Positions 17,303 to 25,498 of a stretch of DNA of 64,000 nucleotides are shown piece after piece. This stretch comes from Ilumatobacteraceae bacterium (GTDB taxonomy: Bacteria; Actinomycetota; Acidimicrobiia; Acidimicrobiales; Ilumatobacteraceae): contig JAJTEL010000003.1 in the NCBI GenBank assembly GCA_021299715.1, forward strand, positions 62,001 to 126,000, written 5' to 3'. The stretch's first letter is position 1. Each line of letters starts with the position of its first letter. The position numbers were made by a program, and so were the translations under genes. Under the pieces are notes generated by a model. It did not search any database and had not been told where the DNA came from. It was given only the letters and a program-made list of their open reading frames with translations.

Positions 17303-18561
17303 ACCTGCACACTGTTGAAGTCGCGCCGCTCAAGCGTGCGAACTTGTCGAGACAGTAACGGAACACTTGTAGCGACAACGGCAATAACACCCACCGTAAT
17401 GAGTGCTGTGCGCGTACCAACTGCATGTGTGAATGGTCCAGCGAGAAAAAGCCCAACAGGGGCAAGCACCAACGAGCCGAATGCGTCATATGCACCAACT
17501 CGTGACATGGACTCTTCGGGAACATGAGTTTGCAGCGTGGTTAACCAATTGGCATAGAAGACTTCAAGTGCAATTCCGGCAATGACTGCGGCAGTAATCG
17601 CCACCCATAGCGGGCTTGGACCGACAAGAGAGAACATCCACAGACTCATCAGTGGCATCACTCCACACGCCAGAAGTAGAGGTCGGTGGACACGGAATCG
17701 CAACGCCGCCAAGGTTCCAAGAATTCCACCTATCCCCCATCCCGCCAACATGAATCCCATGTCGCGAGAACCACCCATTGCTTCCTTTGCCTGAACCGGA
17801 GCAATCACTGCAAGAAATCCTTCAAAGGCTGGGTGAAAGAACGCAAATGCAACCACGGTGATGACTATCCAGAAACGAGACGAAAATTCGGTCCAACCCT
17901 CGCGCAAGTCGTGGAGAATTCCGTGGTTTTCTTCTTTTGTGTCGGTGGGAACTCGATCGAGATGTCGCAACGAGAACACCAAAAGACCAGCAATAAAGAA
18001 CGACACTGCGTCGGCCATGATGGCCCAGCCAGATCCGACTGCCGCCACCACCATTCCAGCGATTGCCGAACCAATGGTAAAGGCAAGATTTCCACCAACA
18101 CCGAGTATTGAGTTTGCACTCTGCAAGTGTTCACGCTTGACGATTTGCGGAGTGAGACCAGTGAATGCGGGATACCAAATTGCATTCAAGACGCCAAACA
18201 CAAAACCGTTGAACGCCAACAAAGGAACAGTGGCACTTCCCGTCAGAAACTCAATGGCGCTAATCGCGACAAACACTGCGCCGATGAGGTCACACGAACC
18301 AACTAAGCGTGCGCGACCAAACCGATCAGCCACCGCACCACCAATAATCATGAACAACACAAGCGGCACCATGTGCACACCCGTCACAATGCTGAGTGAA
18401 CTTGCATTCCCCCCAGGTAGATCAAGAACTCCAAAGGCAAGCGCAACTGGCGCCATGCCATTTCCAATGTTGCTGACGATACGAGAGATGAGGAGGGTTC
18501 GAAAATCTCGAATCCTCCACAGTTCTTTGAGTTGGTCGCGTGTAGTTAGCGACCCTTCCAC
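17299..18561 (-). CDS. MFS transporter (EntS-like efflux family)
   Basis: About 420 residues with 12 predicted membrane helices. The start RDFRTLLISRIVSNIGNGMAPVALAFGVLDL, the loop GGAVADRFGRARLVG between helices 2 and 3, and YPAFTGLTPQIVKREHLQSANSI resemble the MFS_3 (EntS/macrolide efflux-like) subfamily. It probably exports a small molecule at the plasma membrane, substrate unknown. The GTG start at 18561 lies 16 bases inside the end of the upstream enoyl-CoA hydratase gene, so translation is likely coupled. It is the last gene of a leftward run beginning at the dioxygenase near 21.5 kb. Confidence 0.85.
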   Translation of the reverse strand: MEGSLTTRDQLKELWRIRDFRTLLISRIVSNIGNGMAPVALAFGVLDLPGGNASSLSIVTGVHMVPLVLFMIIGGAVADRFGRARLVGSCDLIGAVFVAISAIEFLTGSATVPLLAFNGFVFGVLNAIWYPAFTGLTPQIVKREHLQSANSILGVGGNLAFTIGSAIAGMVVAAVGSGWAIMADAVSFFIAGLLVFSLRHLDRVPTDTKEENHGILHDLREGWTEFSSRFWIVITVVAFAFFHPAFEGFLAVIAPVQAKEAMGGSRDMGFMLAGWGIGGILGTLAALRFRVHRPLLLACGVMPLMSLWMFSLVGPSPLWVAITAAVIAGIALEVFYANWLTTLQTHVPEESMSRVGAYDAFGSLVLAPVGLFLAGPFTHAVGTRTALITVGVIAVVATSVPLLSRQVRTLERRDFNSVQV

Positions 18562-19289
18562 TCTGGAGCACGCTTCTGTGCAAATGCTGTTGCACCTTCT
18601 TTGGCATCTTCGCTGGTAAAGACCTTCTTCTGAAGTTCACCCATCAGTGAAGGATTGCCATTTCCAATTTCATCAAGCATGAGTTGCTTTGTTGCTTGCA
18701 CTGCAAGTGGGCCGTTGGCAGACACACGTGCTGCAAGCGCAAGAGCTGCATCGCGCAATTCGGCCGCAGGAACTACTTGGTTGATAAGCCCAAGTTCTTT
18801 TGCGCGTGCTGCGTCAATTGGGTCACCAGTAAGTCCCATTTCAAGTGCGACTGCAAGCGGAATACGTGCTGGAAGGCGCACACCGCCGCCGGCAGCGAAA
18901 AGGCCTCGCTTTACTTCGGGAATACCGAAGCGAGCAGAGTCCACCGCTACAACAAGGTCGCACATCATGACAACCTCAAAGCCACCGGCAAGTGCGTGAC
19001 CGTTCACAGCTGCGATGAGCGGCTTCTTGCAGTTTCGCAATGCCGCAAAACCCATTCCAATCTTTGCAATGTCTTCGCCAGCAGCGAAAGCCTTCAAGTC
19101 CATACCTGCACAGAAAATCTTCTCGCCTGCTCCAGTAACAACAATGGTGCGTACATCATCATTTTCTGCAGCCTCGGTCAGTGCATTCGACAATCCTTCG
19201 CTAAGTGCGCCGTTCAGAGCGTTTCCAGCTTCTGGGCGATTCAAGGTAACAACAAGAACATTGTTTGTGAGTTCTGACAAAACTTCCAT
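18546..19289 (-). CDS. Enoyl-CoA hydratase/isomerase (crotonase) family protein
   Basis: A 247-residue crotonase-fold protein. The oxyanion-hole motifs are CAGMDLKAFAAG (about residues 60-71) and VNGHALAGGFEVVMMCDLVVA (about residues 94-114); FGIPEVKRGLFAAGGG and a C-terminal TSEDAKEGATAFAQKRAPEWKG are standard. It hydrates or isomerises an enoyl-CoA intermediate; with no other beta-oxidation gene adjoining, the exact substrate is unclear. GGAGGAG stands 4 bases before the ATG. The gene overlaps the MFS transporter downstream, and a flippase-like gene lies 41 bases upstream. Confidence 0.9.
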   Translation of the reverse strand: MEVLSELTNNVLVVTLNRPEAGNALNGALSEGLSNALTEAAENDDVRTIVVTGAGEKIFCAGMDLKAFAAGEDIAKIGMGFAALRNCKKPLIAAVNGHALAGGFEVVMMCDLVVAVDSARFGIPEVKRGLFAAGGGVRLPARIPLAVALEMGLTGDPIDAARAKELGLINQVVPAAELRDAALALAARVSANGPLAVQATKQLMLDEIGNGNPSLMGELQKKVFTSEDAKEGATAFAQKRAPEWKGR

Positions 19290-19330
19290 GGGACTCCTCC
19301 GTGTAGGGCATTAACCCTGCCATAAGTGGG

Positions 19331-20272
19331 TTACTGAGTGCTATTTGTGCGTGGCTTGACCGCAAGGGACAAGCCAAACGAGCCAAGGTCTGCAATAAAT
19401 GTCATGACTCGATTGACAGCAAGCGCAATCACAATTGCGTCCTGTGGCCCCGTGGTTCCACCCAAGGCCCACAATGTGACCACTTCACGCACTCCAATTC
19501 CAGCGGGAGCAAAAACGGCAAGATAGCCAAGCCCGCGTCCCAAGGAGAAAGCGCCGATAGCAACAACTGGACCAATGCCTGCATCCACTGCTTCAAGAGG
19601 AATCCACACACCAAGACCAAAAAAGACCGCCATGATCACTTGCTCTGACAGTGAACGAAGAACCGATAGCGGCGTTATGACATTCCCAGTGAGACGGCCA
19701 CCCAACCACGTGGCAACAACCCAGAGGGCAACAATGGCTAGACGCGTAAGAACAACCGTGGTGGCTGATGTTGACAGCGACAACGCTTCAAGTCCGTCGG
19801 GAGTTAATGCAAGTGATCCTGTTGCGAGTGCACCAAGCACCATCCAGTACTTCTCTAAAGCGAATGCCTTTGTTGAGTCCGTTGCAGACATCCCCATTCC
19901 TGTGTACAAACGAACTCGTGCAAGCGCATTCCATAAACCACCAGGGATGTACTTCACCAGGTCGCTTGCGGAATACATCCAGAATGATTCACGAAAGGTG
20001 AACTCACGACCATTCACTTTTGTGATGAGTTGAGAATGAACGCTGATGACAACCTTGCCAATGATGGTGACCGCCACAGTTCCCAAAAGGACTAGTGCGC
20101 TGAAGGATTGCACGGTGTCTGTAATGGAGTCCCAATTGCGCACCATGTATCGCGCCACAAAGACAGTGACCAACACCATCCAAATGGCTTTCAGTGCATT
20201 ACGAACTCTGGGAGAAAGTATTCGAGACACGACTGATCGTGTTCTGTCAACCAGTTGTCTCAAGATGCTCAT
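19331..20272 (-). CDS. Lysylphosphatidylglycerol synthase TM-domain / flippase-like membrane protein
   Basis: A 313-residue integral membrane protein of the UPF0104/LPG_synthase_TM family. Typical marks: SDLVKYIPGGLWN (about residue 105), GYLAVFAPAGIGVREVVTLW (about 248-267) and six or more hydrophobic helices. Members flip or export lipids or lipid-linked sugars across the cytoplasmic membrane; the MprF catalytic domain is absent. It is preceded by the dioxygenase-Rieske gene (21 bases between) and followed by a crotonase gene. No strong ribosome site is seen before the ATG at 20272. The lipid substrate is unknown. Confidence 0.82.
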   Translation of the reverse strand: MSILRQLVDRTRSVVSRILSPRVRNALKAIWMVLVTVFVARYMVRNWDSITDTVQSFSALVLLGTVAVTIIGKVVISVHSQLITKVNGREFTFRESFWMYSASDLVKYIPGGLWNALARVRLYTGMGMSATDSTKAFALEKYWMVLGALATGSLALTPDGLEALSLSTSATTVVLTRLAIVALWVVATWLGGRLTGNVITPLSVLRSLSEQVIMAVFFGLGVWIPLEAVDAGIGPVVAIGAFSLGRGLGYLAVFAPAGIGVREVVTLWALGGTTGPQDAIVIALAVNRVMTFIADLGSFGLSLAVKPRTNSTQ

Positions 20273-20293
20273 GCTTCAGAGAAGTACGTGGAA

Positions 20294-21466
20294 TTATCGC
20301 GAAATGGGTTCAACGCGCAACTGATGTTGCGAGCACACAATTCGGCCATTTTCTAGACGTCCGTCACGAAGTGGAACACCCTGGTGCGGACAACGAGCAC
20401 AGAAAGTCTTTTCTCCCTCAGGCGTGTTAACAATTAACTCGCCATTTTCTTCTCGGGAATTGTCTCGCAGTGGTCTCTCTTGGGGACCAAAGTCTGCAAA
20501 CGATTCATCTCGTGAAGCAGGTTCGAACGAACTACGCGCCGCCACTTTAACTTTCGTCAAATTCGAAAAAGACGGCGCGATTCGAACGTAGTTGTACATG
20601 AAGTCACGATGAAAATCTGGTTCTTCAACAGTGCACCGCATTGAAAATGCAAAACGTGTCTGTTCTGTTTGATTCAGAATAGAACCGTGCATCAATTCGG
20701 CACGGAACAACAACACATCACCCGTACTCATCTGTGTGAGGTACTGGCGTTCTGGGTAGGTATCACAACCCGGAACAATCTCGTTGTCTGCAAACTTTGG
20801 CAAGTAATCGGTTGAGTGAGGAACAAGCATCATTCCGTTCAACGGAGTGACATCGCTGAGCGCTAGCCACACATTGATGGTGTTTGAAGGGTGAAAACGC
20901 CATGAGTCTTTGTGGGGACCATGGGCGTTCATTTTTCCACGGCCGACGCGCGCTTCAATTTCTTGTTCTTTTCCACGAACGGTTTTGTACGGAACCTGCG
21001 GGCGAAGGTTGGGCATGAGTTCGGCGTACAACTCTGGTGAGTAGCCAAACAACCCGTAAAAGATGCTGCACTCCAGTCCGAGAATGCGTTCATCCATTTT
21101 CAATTTCTCGGTGACATCAAGAATTTGGTCAATGGTCAGCAACTCATGAATACGGTTGAGATCCTCATAGGGAATTCCGTAAGCACCCGACATGACCGAG
21201 GCAAAGTCTTTGGTGAGTCCAGTGTTATTGAGGAAGTCTTTGGCCAACAAAATGTGACCCGTATCGAGCTTTTTCAGAACCTCGTTCTGCGGAACTACCT
21301 GACCCGACATGACATCGATAATCGTTCCCGTAAAAGCGGGGCGGGTGGCGTTCTTGACAATTCGCTTGTTGGCACCACTGCGCACAATTGAATAGGCACG
21401 AGATCCGAGGCTTGCCACAAAGGGAAAATCTGACTTCAATCGGGCGACGAAGCGGTGGTTCAGCAT
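20294..21466 (-). CDS. Phytanoyl-CoA dioxygenase-like Fe(II)/2-oxoglutarate oxygenase fused to a C-terminal Rieske domain
   Basis: A 390-residue protein with two iron sites. The double-stranded beta-helix domain has the HxD ligands in AHGPHKDSWRFHP (about residue 195-207), LALSDVTPLNGMMLVPHS, and the distal His with 2-oxoglutarate-binding Arg in AELMHGSILNQTEQTRFAFSMR. After about residue 345 comes a compact Rieske domain: CARCPHQGVPLRDG then RIVCSQHQ, giving the C-X-H and C-X2-H ligands of a [2Fe-2S] cluster. The start at 21466 follows AAGGGAG. Such PhyH-like enzymes hydroxylate small molecules; an on-board Rieske cluster is unusual for a 2-oxoglutarate enzyme, which needs no electron donor. 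The gene follows a BVMO gene and may act on the same substrate. Confidence 0.75.
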   Translation of the reverse strand: MLNHRFVARLKSDFPFVASLGSRAYSIVRSGANKRIVKNATRPAFTGTIIDVMSGQVVPQNEVLKKLDTGHILLAKDFLNNTGLTKDFASVMSGAYGIPYEDLNRIHELLTIDQILDVTEKLKMDERILGLECSIFYGLFGYSPELYAELMPNLRPQVPYKTVRGKEQEIEARVGRGKMNAHGPHKDSWRFHPSNTINVWLALSDVTPLNGMMLVPHSTDYLPKFADNEIVPGCDTYPERQYLTQMSTGDVLLFRAELMHGSILNQTEQTRFAFSMRCTVEEPDFHRDFMYNYVRIAPSFSNLTKVKVAARSSFEPASRDESFADFGPQERPLRDNSREENGELIVNTPEGEKTFCARCPHQGVPLRDGRLENGRIVCSQHQLRVEPISR

Positions 21467-21493
21467 GGATAACTCCCTTGATGAGTAGTCCAA

Positions 21494-21550
21494 ATTCTAA
21501 CACCGACGCCTTTTCACGAAATGTGAACTGTGCCCATATAGGCATGCCTA
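21494..21550 (-). promoter_or_regulatory. Promoter and palindrome upstream of the dioxygenase-Rieske gene
   Basis: On the minus strand a TAGAAT -10-like box occupies 21499-21494, about 28 bases before the ATG. Upstream of it, TAGGCATGCCTA (21539-21550) is a perfect 12-bp palindrome, a possible operator. Confidence 0.35.
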
Positions 21551-21560
21551 CTGGCAATGG

Positions 21561-23366
21561 TTAACGGAATACCAAACCCGCGAATTCGCCCGAAGTTCGC
21601 CATTGTTCGATGTATTCAAAATATGCGACGGGTCCACCGGGATGGCCGCTGCTATTTAGCTGCTCACGACGACCCATGGTTCCGCCTTCATTGTTGTAGT
21701 AACCGGGGGTGCAATCTTCTCCACCACGCAAGCCACGTTGCGTACTTGTAATAAATGTCAACCAGTCGTTCTCGGCCGTCTCGGTGACTTCAATTTCCGA
21801 CGCTCCAGTGCTTATTGCATGAGCAATGGTTGACGCAATGACAACACTATTTGCCACATAGTTGTGCGGAATATTCGAAATGAGATTCGCGCCCTGAGAA
21901 GGACCGAGAACAAAAAGATTCGGAAAATTATGAACATGAATGCCGTGCAAACTGCGCATACCATCGGCCCAGTACTCGCCTAAAGAAACTCCGTTGCGCC
22001 CAACAACGTCATACCCGCTGCGGCGCGTGTACGGAGTTCCTACTTCGAATCCAGATGCAATGACGAGACAATCGAGTTCATAGTGGACTCCATTGACCCA
22101 CACGCCAGTTTCATCAATGCGCTCGACACCTTTGCCGTCGGTATCGATGAGGTGCGTATTTGAATTATTGAACGACTGCAAGTACTCATCGTGGAAGCAC
22201 GGGCGTTTACACAACTGGCGATACCACGGTTTGAGAGCATCAGCCGTTGCCTGATCGTGCACTATTGAGTCGACTCGTGCTCGAATTTCCGACATCTTCT
22301 CGTCGTCACTCTCTTCATATGCACGCAAGAGAGTCTCTGGACCAACCTGGCTTCCTGCTTTCACCATCTCGATCACCCGATCGCGAATGCGAAGCGAGAT
22401 ATCGGTCCAACCGTCCATCACAAGGTCTTTCTCTGCAAAACCCATCGTTTGCAGAGTTGTGAAGTTCATCAACCATTCGTTTTGCCAGCCCGGCTGAAGC
22501 GAACCAAACCATTCTTTATCTATGGGATGGTTATTGCGCGTGTCAATTGCCGATGGCGTGCGTTGAAAAACAAAAAGATCTTTTGCTGCGCGCGAGAGAT
22601 GGGGAATGCACTGAACAGAGGTGGCACCAGTTCCAATAATGCCAACTCGTTTATCGGCCAGTTTCTCCATGAGTGCGCCAGTGGGGTCGCCGCCCGTGTA
22701 GTCGTAGTCCCAACGGCTGGTATGAAACGCATGTCCAGCAAAATCGTGAATACCTGGAATGCCAGGAAGCTTCGGACGATGCAAAGGACCTGGCCCCATG
22801 GCCAAGAATCGAGCACGAATCGTGTCACCGCGATCGGTGTTGACGATGTACCGAGAGATGCTCTCGTCCAATGTGATGGCGGTGATGCCAGTGGAAAAGA
22901 GTGCGTTGTCGTACAAGTTGAATGTTGTTGCAATTCGCTTTGCGTGTGCATGAATTTCTGGCGCGAGCACATACTTGGCCGATGGCACTGTTCCGGTTTC
23001 TTCAAGGAGCGGAAGGTAAATCATGGCTGCGGTGTCGCACATAGCGCCTGGGTATCTGTTCCAGTACCACACGCCTCCAACGTCTCCCGCCTTGTCAATA
23101 AGACGAACGTTGTTGACTCCTGCTTGCTTTAGACGCGCGCCCGTCACTAGGCCAGCGAAGCCTGCGCCGACCACCAGCACATCAACTTCATCATTTACAG
23201 GCTCACGCGGAGCTACCTGCACGTACGGGTCATCGAGCAGCGACGCAAATCGACCTTCTGGTTGCAAGTACTGCTGATTTCCATCTTTACGAATGCGCTT
23301 GTCACGCTCGTAGCGATACCGCTCGCGTATTGCGTTTCTGTCTTCTTCCGTCAATGGAGTAGTCAC
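21561..23366 (-). CDS. Type I Baeyer-Villiger monooxygenase (cyclohexanone monooxygenase-like)
   Basis: A 601-residue NADPH/FAD enzyme that inserts oxygen next to ketones. It has an N-terminal extension typical of the longer BVMOs, FAD site DVLVVGAGFAGLVTGARL (about residue 63), GGVWYWNRYPGAMCDTAAMIY (about residue 96-116), the BVMO fingerprint FAGHAFHTSRWDYDYTGG (about residues 197-214) and NADPH site VGIIGTGATSVQCIP. The C-terminus GGPVAYFEYIEQWR is a common end. It starts at GTG 23366, which lacks a ribosome site but lies 7 bases behind TAGAGT. The dioxygenase-Rieske gene follows after 94 bases on the same strand. Confidence 0.92.
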   Translation of the reverse strand: MTTPLTEEDRNAIRERYRYERDKRIRKDGNQQYLQPEGRFASLLDDPYVQVAPREPVNDEVDVLVVGAGFAGLVTGARLKQAGVNNVRLIDKAGDVGGVWYWNRYPGAMCDTAAMIYLPLLEETGTVPSAKYVLAPEIHAHAKRIATTFNLYDNALFSTGITAITLDESISRYIVNTDRGDTIRARFLAMGPGPLHRPKLPGIPGIHDFAGHAFHTSRWDYDYTGGDPTGALMEKLADKRVGIIGTGATSVQCIPHLSRAAKDLFVFQRTPSAIDTRNNHPIDKEWFGSLQPGWQNEWLMNFTTLQTMGFAEKDLVMDGWTDISLRIRDRVIEMVKAGSQVGPETLLRAYEESDDEKMSEIRARVDSIVHDQATADALKPWYRQLCKRPCFHDEYLQSFNNSNTHLIDTDGKGVERIDETGVWVNGVHYELDCLVIASGFEVGTPYTRRSGYDVVGRNGVSLGEYWADGMRSLHGIHVHNFPNLFVLGPSQGANLISNIPHNYVANSVVIASTIAHAISTGASEIEVTETAENDWLTFITSTQRGLRGGEDCTPGYYNNEGGTMGRREQLNSSGHPGGPVAYFEYIEQWRTSGEFAGLVFR

Positions 23367-23373
23367 ATACGCG

Positions 23374-23410
23374 ACTCTACGATGTCACACACTGAAAGTG
23401 GATGTCGTAG
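23374..23410 (-). promoter_or_regulatory. Leaderless promoter of the BVMO gene with overlapping inverted repeat
   Basis: Minus-strand TAGAGT (23379-23374) is 7 bases before the GTG at 23366. An inverted repeat, CTACGA at 23377-23382 and TCGTAG at 23405-23410, overlaps the -10 box and continues inward with mismatches, so it may be an operator. Confidence 0.45.
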
Positions 23411-23462
23411 AAACGGTTACACACTCCACTCCCAGACCGAGAAAGTCGAGCTATCGCCTTCG

Positions 23463-24035
23463 CTATTTTGTGAGATTCCTCATCTCACTGATTTCAGCCT
23501 CTTGGCCCTTAATGATGGCGTTTGCGAGCTCTCGAACAGCCGTATTCGCGCCATCTTTCAGCACTGCCTCTGCCATTTCGACTGCTCCTTCGTGATGAGC
23601 AATCATCCCTGTAAGCCATGCACGATCAAACTCCGCGCCGCGAAGTGTCGACAGACGCAACAGCTCCTCAGCCGACAACATCCCGCTCATCATCTCGCTG
23701 TGGTCCATTGACCCATCCATAGTCAGGCTTTTGTTCCACGATGTTAGGAATCCCGTCATCTGCTGAATCTCAGGGTCTTGCGCAGCCTTAATCTTCGTTG
23801 CCAGGTTCTTAACAACGTCTCCTGCCATCACGGTTGGATCAAGCGCAATATCAGACATTTCAATTGCTTGCTCATGATGAGGAATCATCATCTGTGCAAA
23901 CATCACATCGTCGTCATTGAAATCAGCAGAAGCAACGACTGAAGTGTCGCTTGGGTTTGAAGATGACGAACCCCCGCAAGACGCCAATGCAATTGCTAGT
24001 AGCAGTCCACCAAGAATTTTCTTTGTGTTTTTCAT
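23463..24035 (-). CDS. DUF305 family lipoprotein (ferritin-like copper-associated)
   Basis: A 190-residue exported lipoprotein: signal peptide with lipobox LASC (Cys20), short Ser/Asn linker, then a DUF305 helical domain with two copies of the metal-binding signature, MFAQMMIPHHEQAIEMS and WLTGMIAHHEGAVEMAE. A Met/His-rich patch (MDGSMDHSEMMSGM) lies between them. DUF305 proteins are often encoded with copper-resistance genes and probably bind copper at the cell surface. It is 16 bases downstream of the CopC-CopD gene in the same operon. The start at 24035 is chosen as the ATG just before the signal peptide, with GGAGAGAG close by. Confidence 0.85.
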   Translation of the reverse strand: MKNTKKILGGLLLAIALASCGGSSSSNPSDTSVVASADFNDDDVMFAQMMIPHHEQAIEMSDIALDPTVMAGDVVKNLATKIKAAQDPEIQQMTGFLTSWNKSLTMDGSMDHSEMMSGMLSAEELLRLSTLRGAEFDRAWLTGMIAHHEGAVEMAEAVLKDGANTAVRELANAIIKGQEAEISEMRNLTK

Positions 24036-24051
24036 TTCTCTCTCCATGTGT

Positions 24052-25416
24052 CTATGTAAACGATGCTGTGGCCAAAACTGTGCTGACGGCAATAACGATG
24101 CCGCCATTGACAATCTCGGTCAGGCTTGCTCGTCGCAGAAGCGACATTCTCTTTTCAAGTGCAATCTCTGATTGGGGTAGCCGCTTGATGACTCGTTGTC
24201 GATTGATATCACCAATCTTGAGCATGCACGCAACAAGAACAATCTTGAACAGAAGCCATCTGCCGTGACCTTCTGTGATCAACGTGACGAATGTGCCGTG
24301 CAGACGAAGACTTTGGATGACGCCCGACACCACCATGACGATGACTGCGTACTGAGCAGCATCACCGAATCGACGAAACGCGTTGAAACCTTCTTGCGCT
24401 GACACCACGGGAAGAACAAACAGAACGAACACAGCTAACCCACCGAGCCATACCGCGACCGATGCTGTATGAACCATTCCAGTTGGCACCCCAATTAGTG
24501 GCCAAGCCATTGAACGCGAGTGGCCTGCGTACGAGAGTGCAAAGAGATACACAGCCGACACGCCAATGACTAACGGTGTTGCAAAGTTGGACTGTGATCG
24601 GCGAATTTTCACCTCAGTTACGAGTAACACAATTCCGGCAACCATTCTCAAGAACATCATGAAGCCGGCTTCAGAATTGAAGAGGGAAAAGAGATGCCCG
24701 AACGCTCCGACAACTCCTACGTCTTGTGAGTCGTCCAAGAAAACCAAGGCCTGAAACAACGGAGCGCCGATGAGAACCACGGTGCTAAGAATCAGTGTTT
24801 CCATTGCACGGGGAGCGCGCAAGACCCCCTTCGCCAAGAAGATCTCTGAAAACAGCAGTCCGCCGAAAAGCAGCATCGCAACGTAACCGAACAGTCGAAC
24901 CCCAAACCGCACTGGCTCAGGTACGGAGTCATCAACGAACTCGTCTGGAATTGCTTGTGCGTCCACAACAGTGGTGGTGGTTGCAGAGGCATTCGCGTCT
25001 GTCTGTGGAATTGTGGTTGAAGAAACAACCGAGAAGCTCACTCGTGCAGAGACCACATGGCCATCTAGTCCCACTAAGCGCCAACGTCCTGTCACTTTGC
25101 CAGTGAGATCTGCGGGCAGTATGAAAACGACCTGTTTGTTACTCACGCCGTACGTGGGTGTGGGCAACTGAGTCCGCACCCCGGAAGCCGAGATGATTTC
25201 TGCAGACGCACTGTTGAGTGGGACATCTTTGGAGTAGGTGAGTGTCCAGACCGTCGGCGCACTCTCTAACACTGCGCCATTGGCAGGAGTGCTCTCAACG
25301 AGAGCGTTATGAGCCAATGCGGGCTGCGCCGAAAACGACACAAGGAAAAGCAAGAAAAATGCAAGACCAAAAAGACCTCGACGTACTTCTCGTGACTGAA
25401 AAAGTCGACTTTCCAT
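24052..25416 (-). CDS. CopC-CopD fusion copper resistance protein (YcnJ-like)
   Basis: A 454-residue membrane protein. Residues 1-35 are a signal peptide ending ALA, so the mature chain begins with His, the usual CopC Cu(II) ligand (HNALVESTPANGAVL). The CopC beta-sandwich ends near LVGLDGHVVSARVSFSV, containing the second His. A Thr/Ser-rich linker follows, then eight or so hydrophobic helices of the CopD domain with LSYAGHSRSMAW and an RRFGDAAQYAVIVMVVSG segment. It captures copper outside and may move it inward. It is the first gene of an operon with the DUF305 lipoprotein and is divergent from a ferric-reductase-like gene. Confidence 0.9.
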   Translation of the reverse strand: MESRLFQSREVRRGLFGLAFFLLFLVSFSAQPALAHNALVESTPANGAVLESAPTVWTLTYSKDVPLNSASAEIISASGVRTQLPTPTYGVSNKQVVFILPADLTGKVTGRWRLVGLDGHVVSARVSFSVVSSTTIPQTDANASATTTTVVDAQAIPDEFVDDSVPEPVRFGVRLFGYVAMLLFGGLLFSEIFLAKGVLRAPRAMETLILSTVVLIGAPLFQALVFLDDSQDVGVVGAFGHLFSLFNSEAGFMMFLRMVAGIVLLVTEVKIRRSQSNFATPLVIGVSAVYLFALSYAGHSRSMAWPLIGVPTGMVHTASVAVWLGGLAVFVLFVLPVVSAQEGFNAFRRFGDAAQYAVIVMVVSGVIQSLRLHGTFVTLITEGHGRWLLFKIVLVACMLKIGDINRQRVIKRLPQSEIALEKRMSLLRRASLTEIVNGGIVIAVSTVLATASFT

Positions 25417-25485
25417 AGAACACTGGAAGTGTAAATGAACGACAACTCGACCGGGTATCGCCTGATGTCACAAAGATGCCCCAAC

Positions 25486-25491
25486 TAGGGT
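25486..25491 (+). promoter_or_regulatory. -10 box of a leaderless promoter for the ferric-reductase-like gene
   Basis: TAGGGT lies 7 bases before the GTG start at 25499; there is no ribosome binding site. Confidence 0.45.
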
Positions 25492-25498
25492 CTACAAA

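Noticed and set aside
17858-18619. Long plus-strand open frame (253 codons) opposite the MFS and crotonase genes
   Set aside because: It is antisense to a clear 12-helix transporter and the end of a crotonase; the product is Thr/Arg/Pro-rich with no motif, as expected from a shadow frame.
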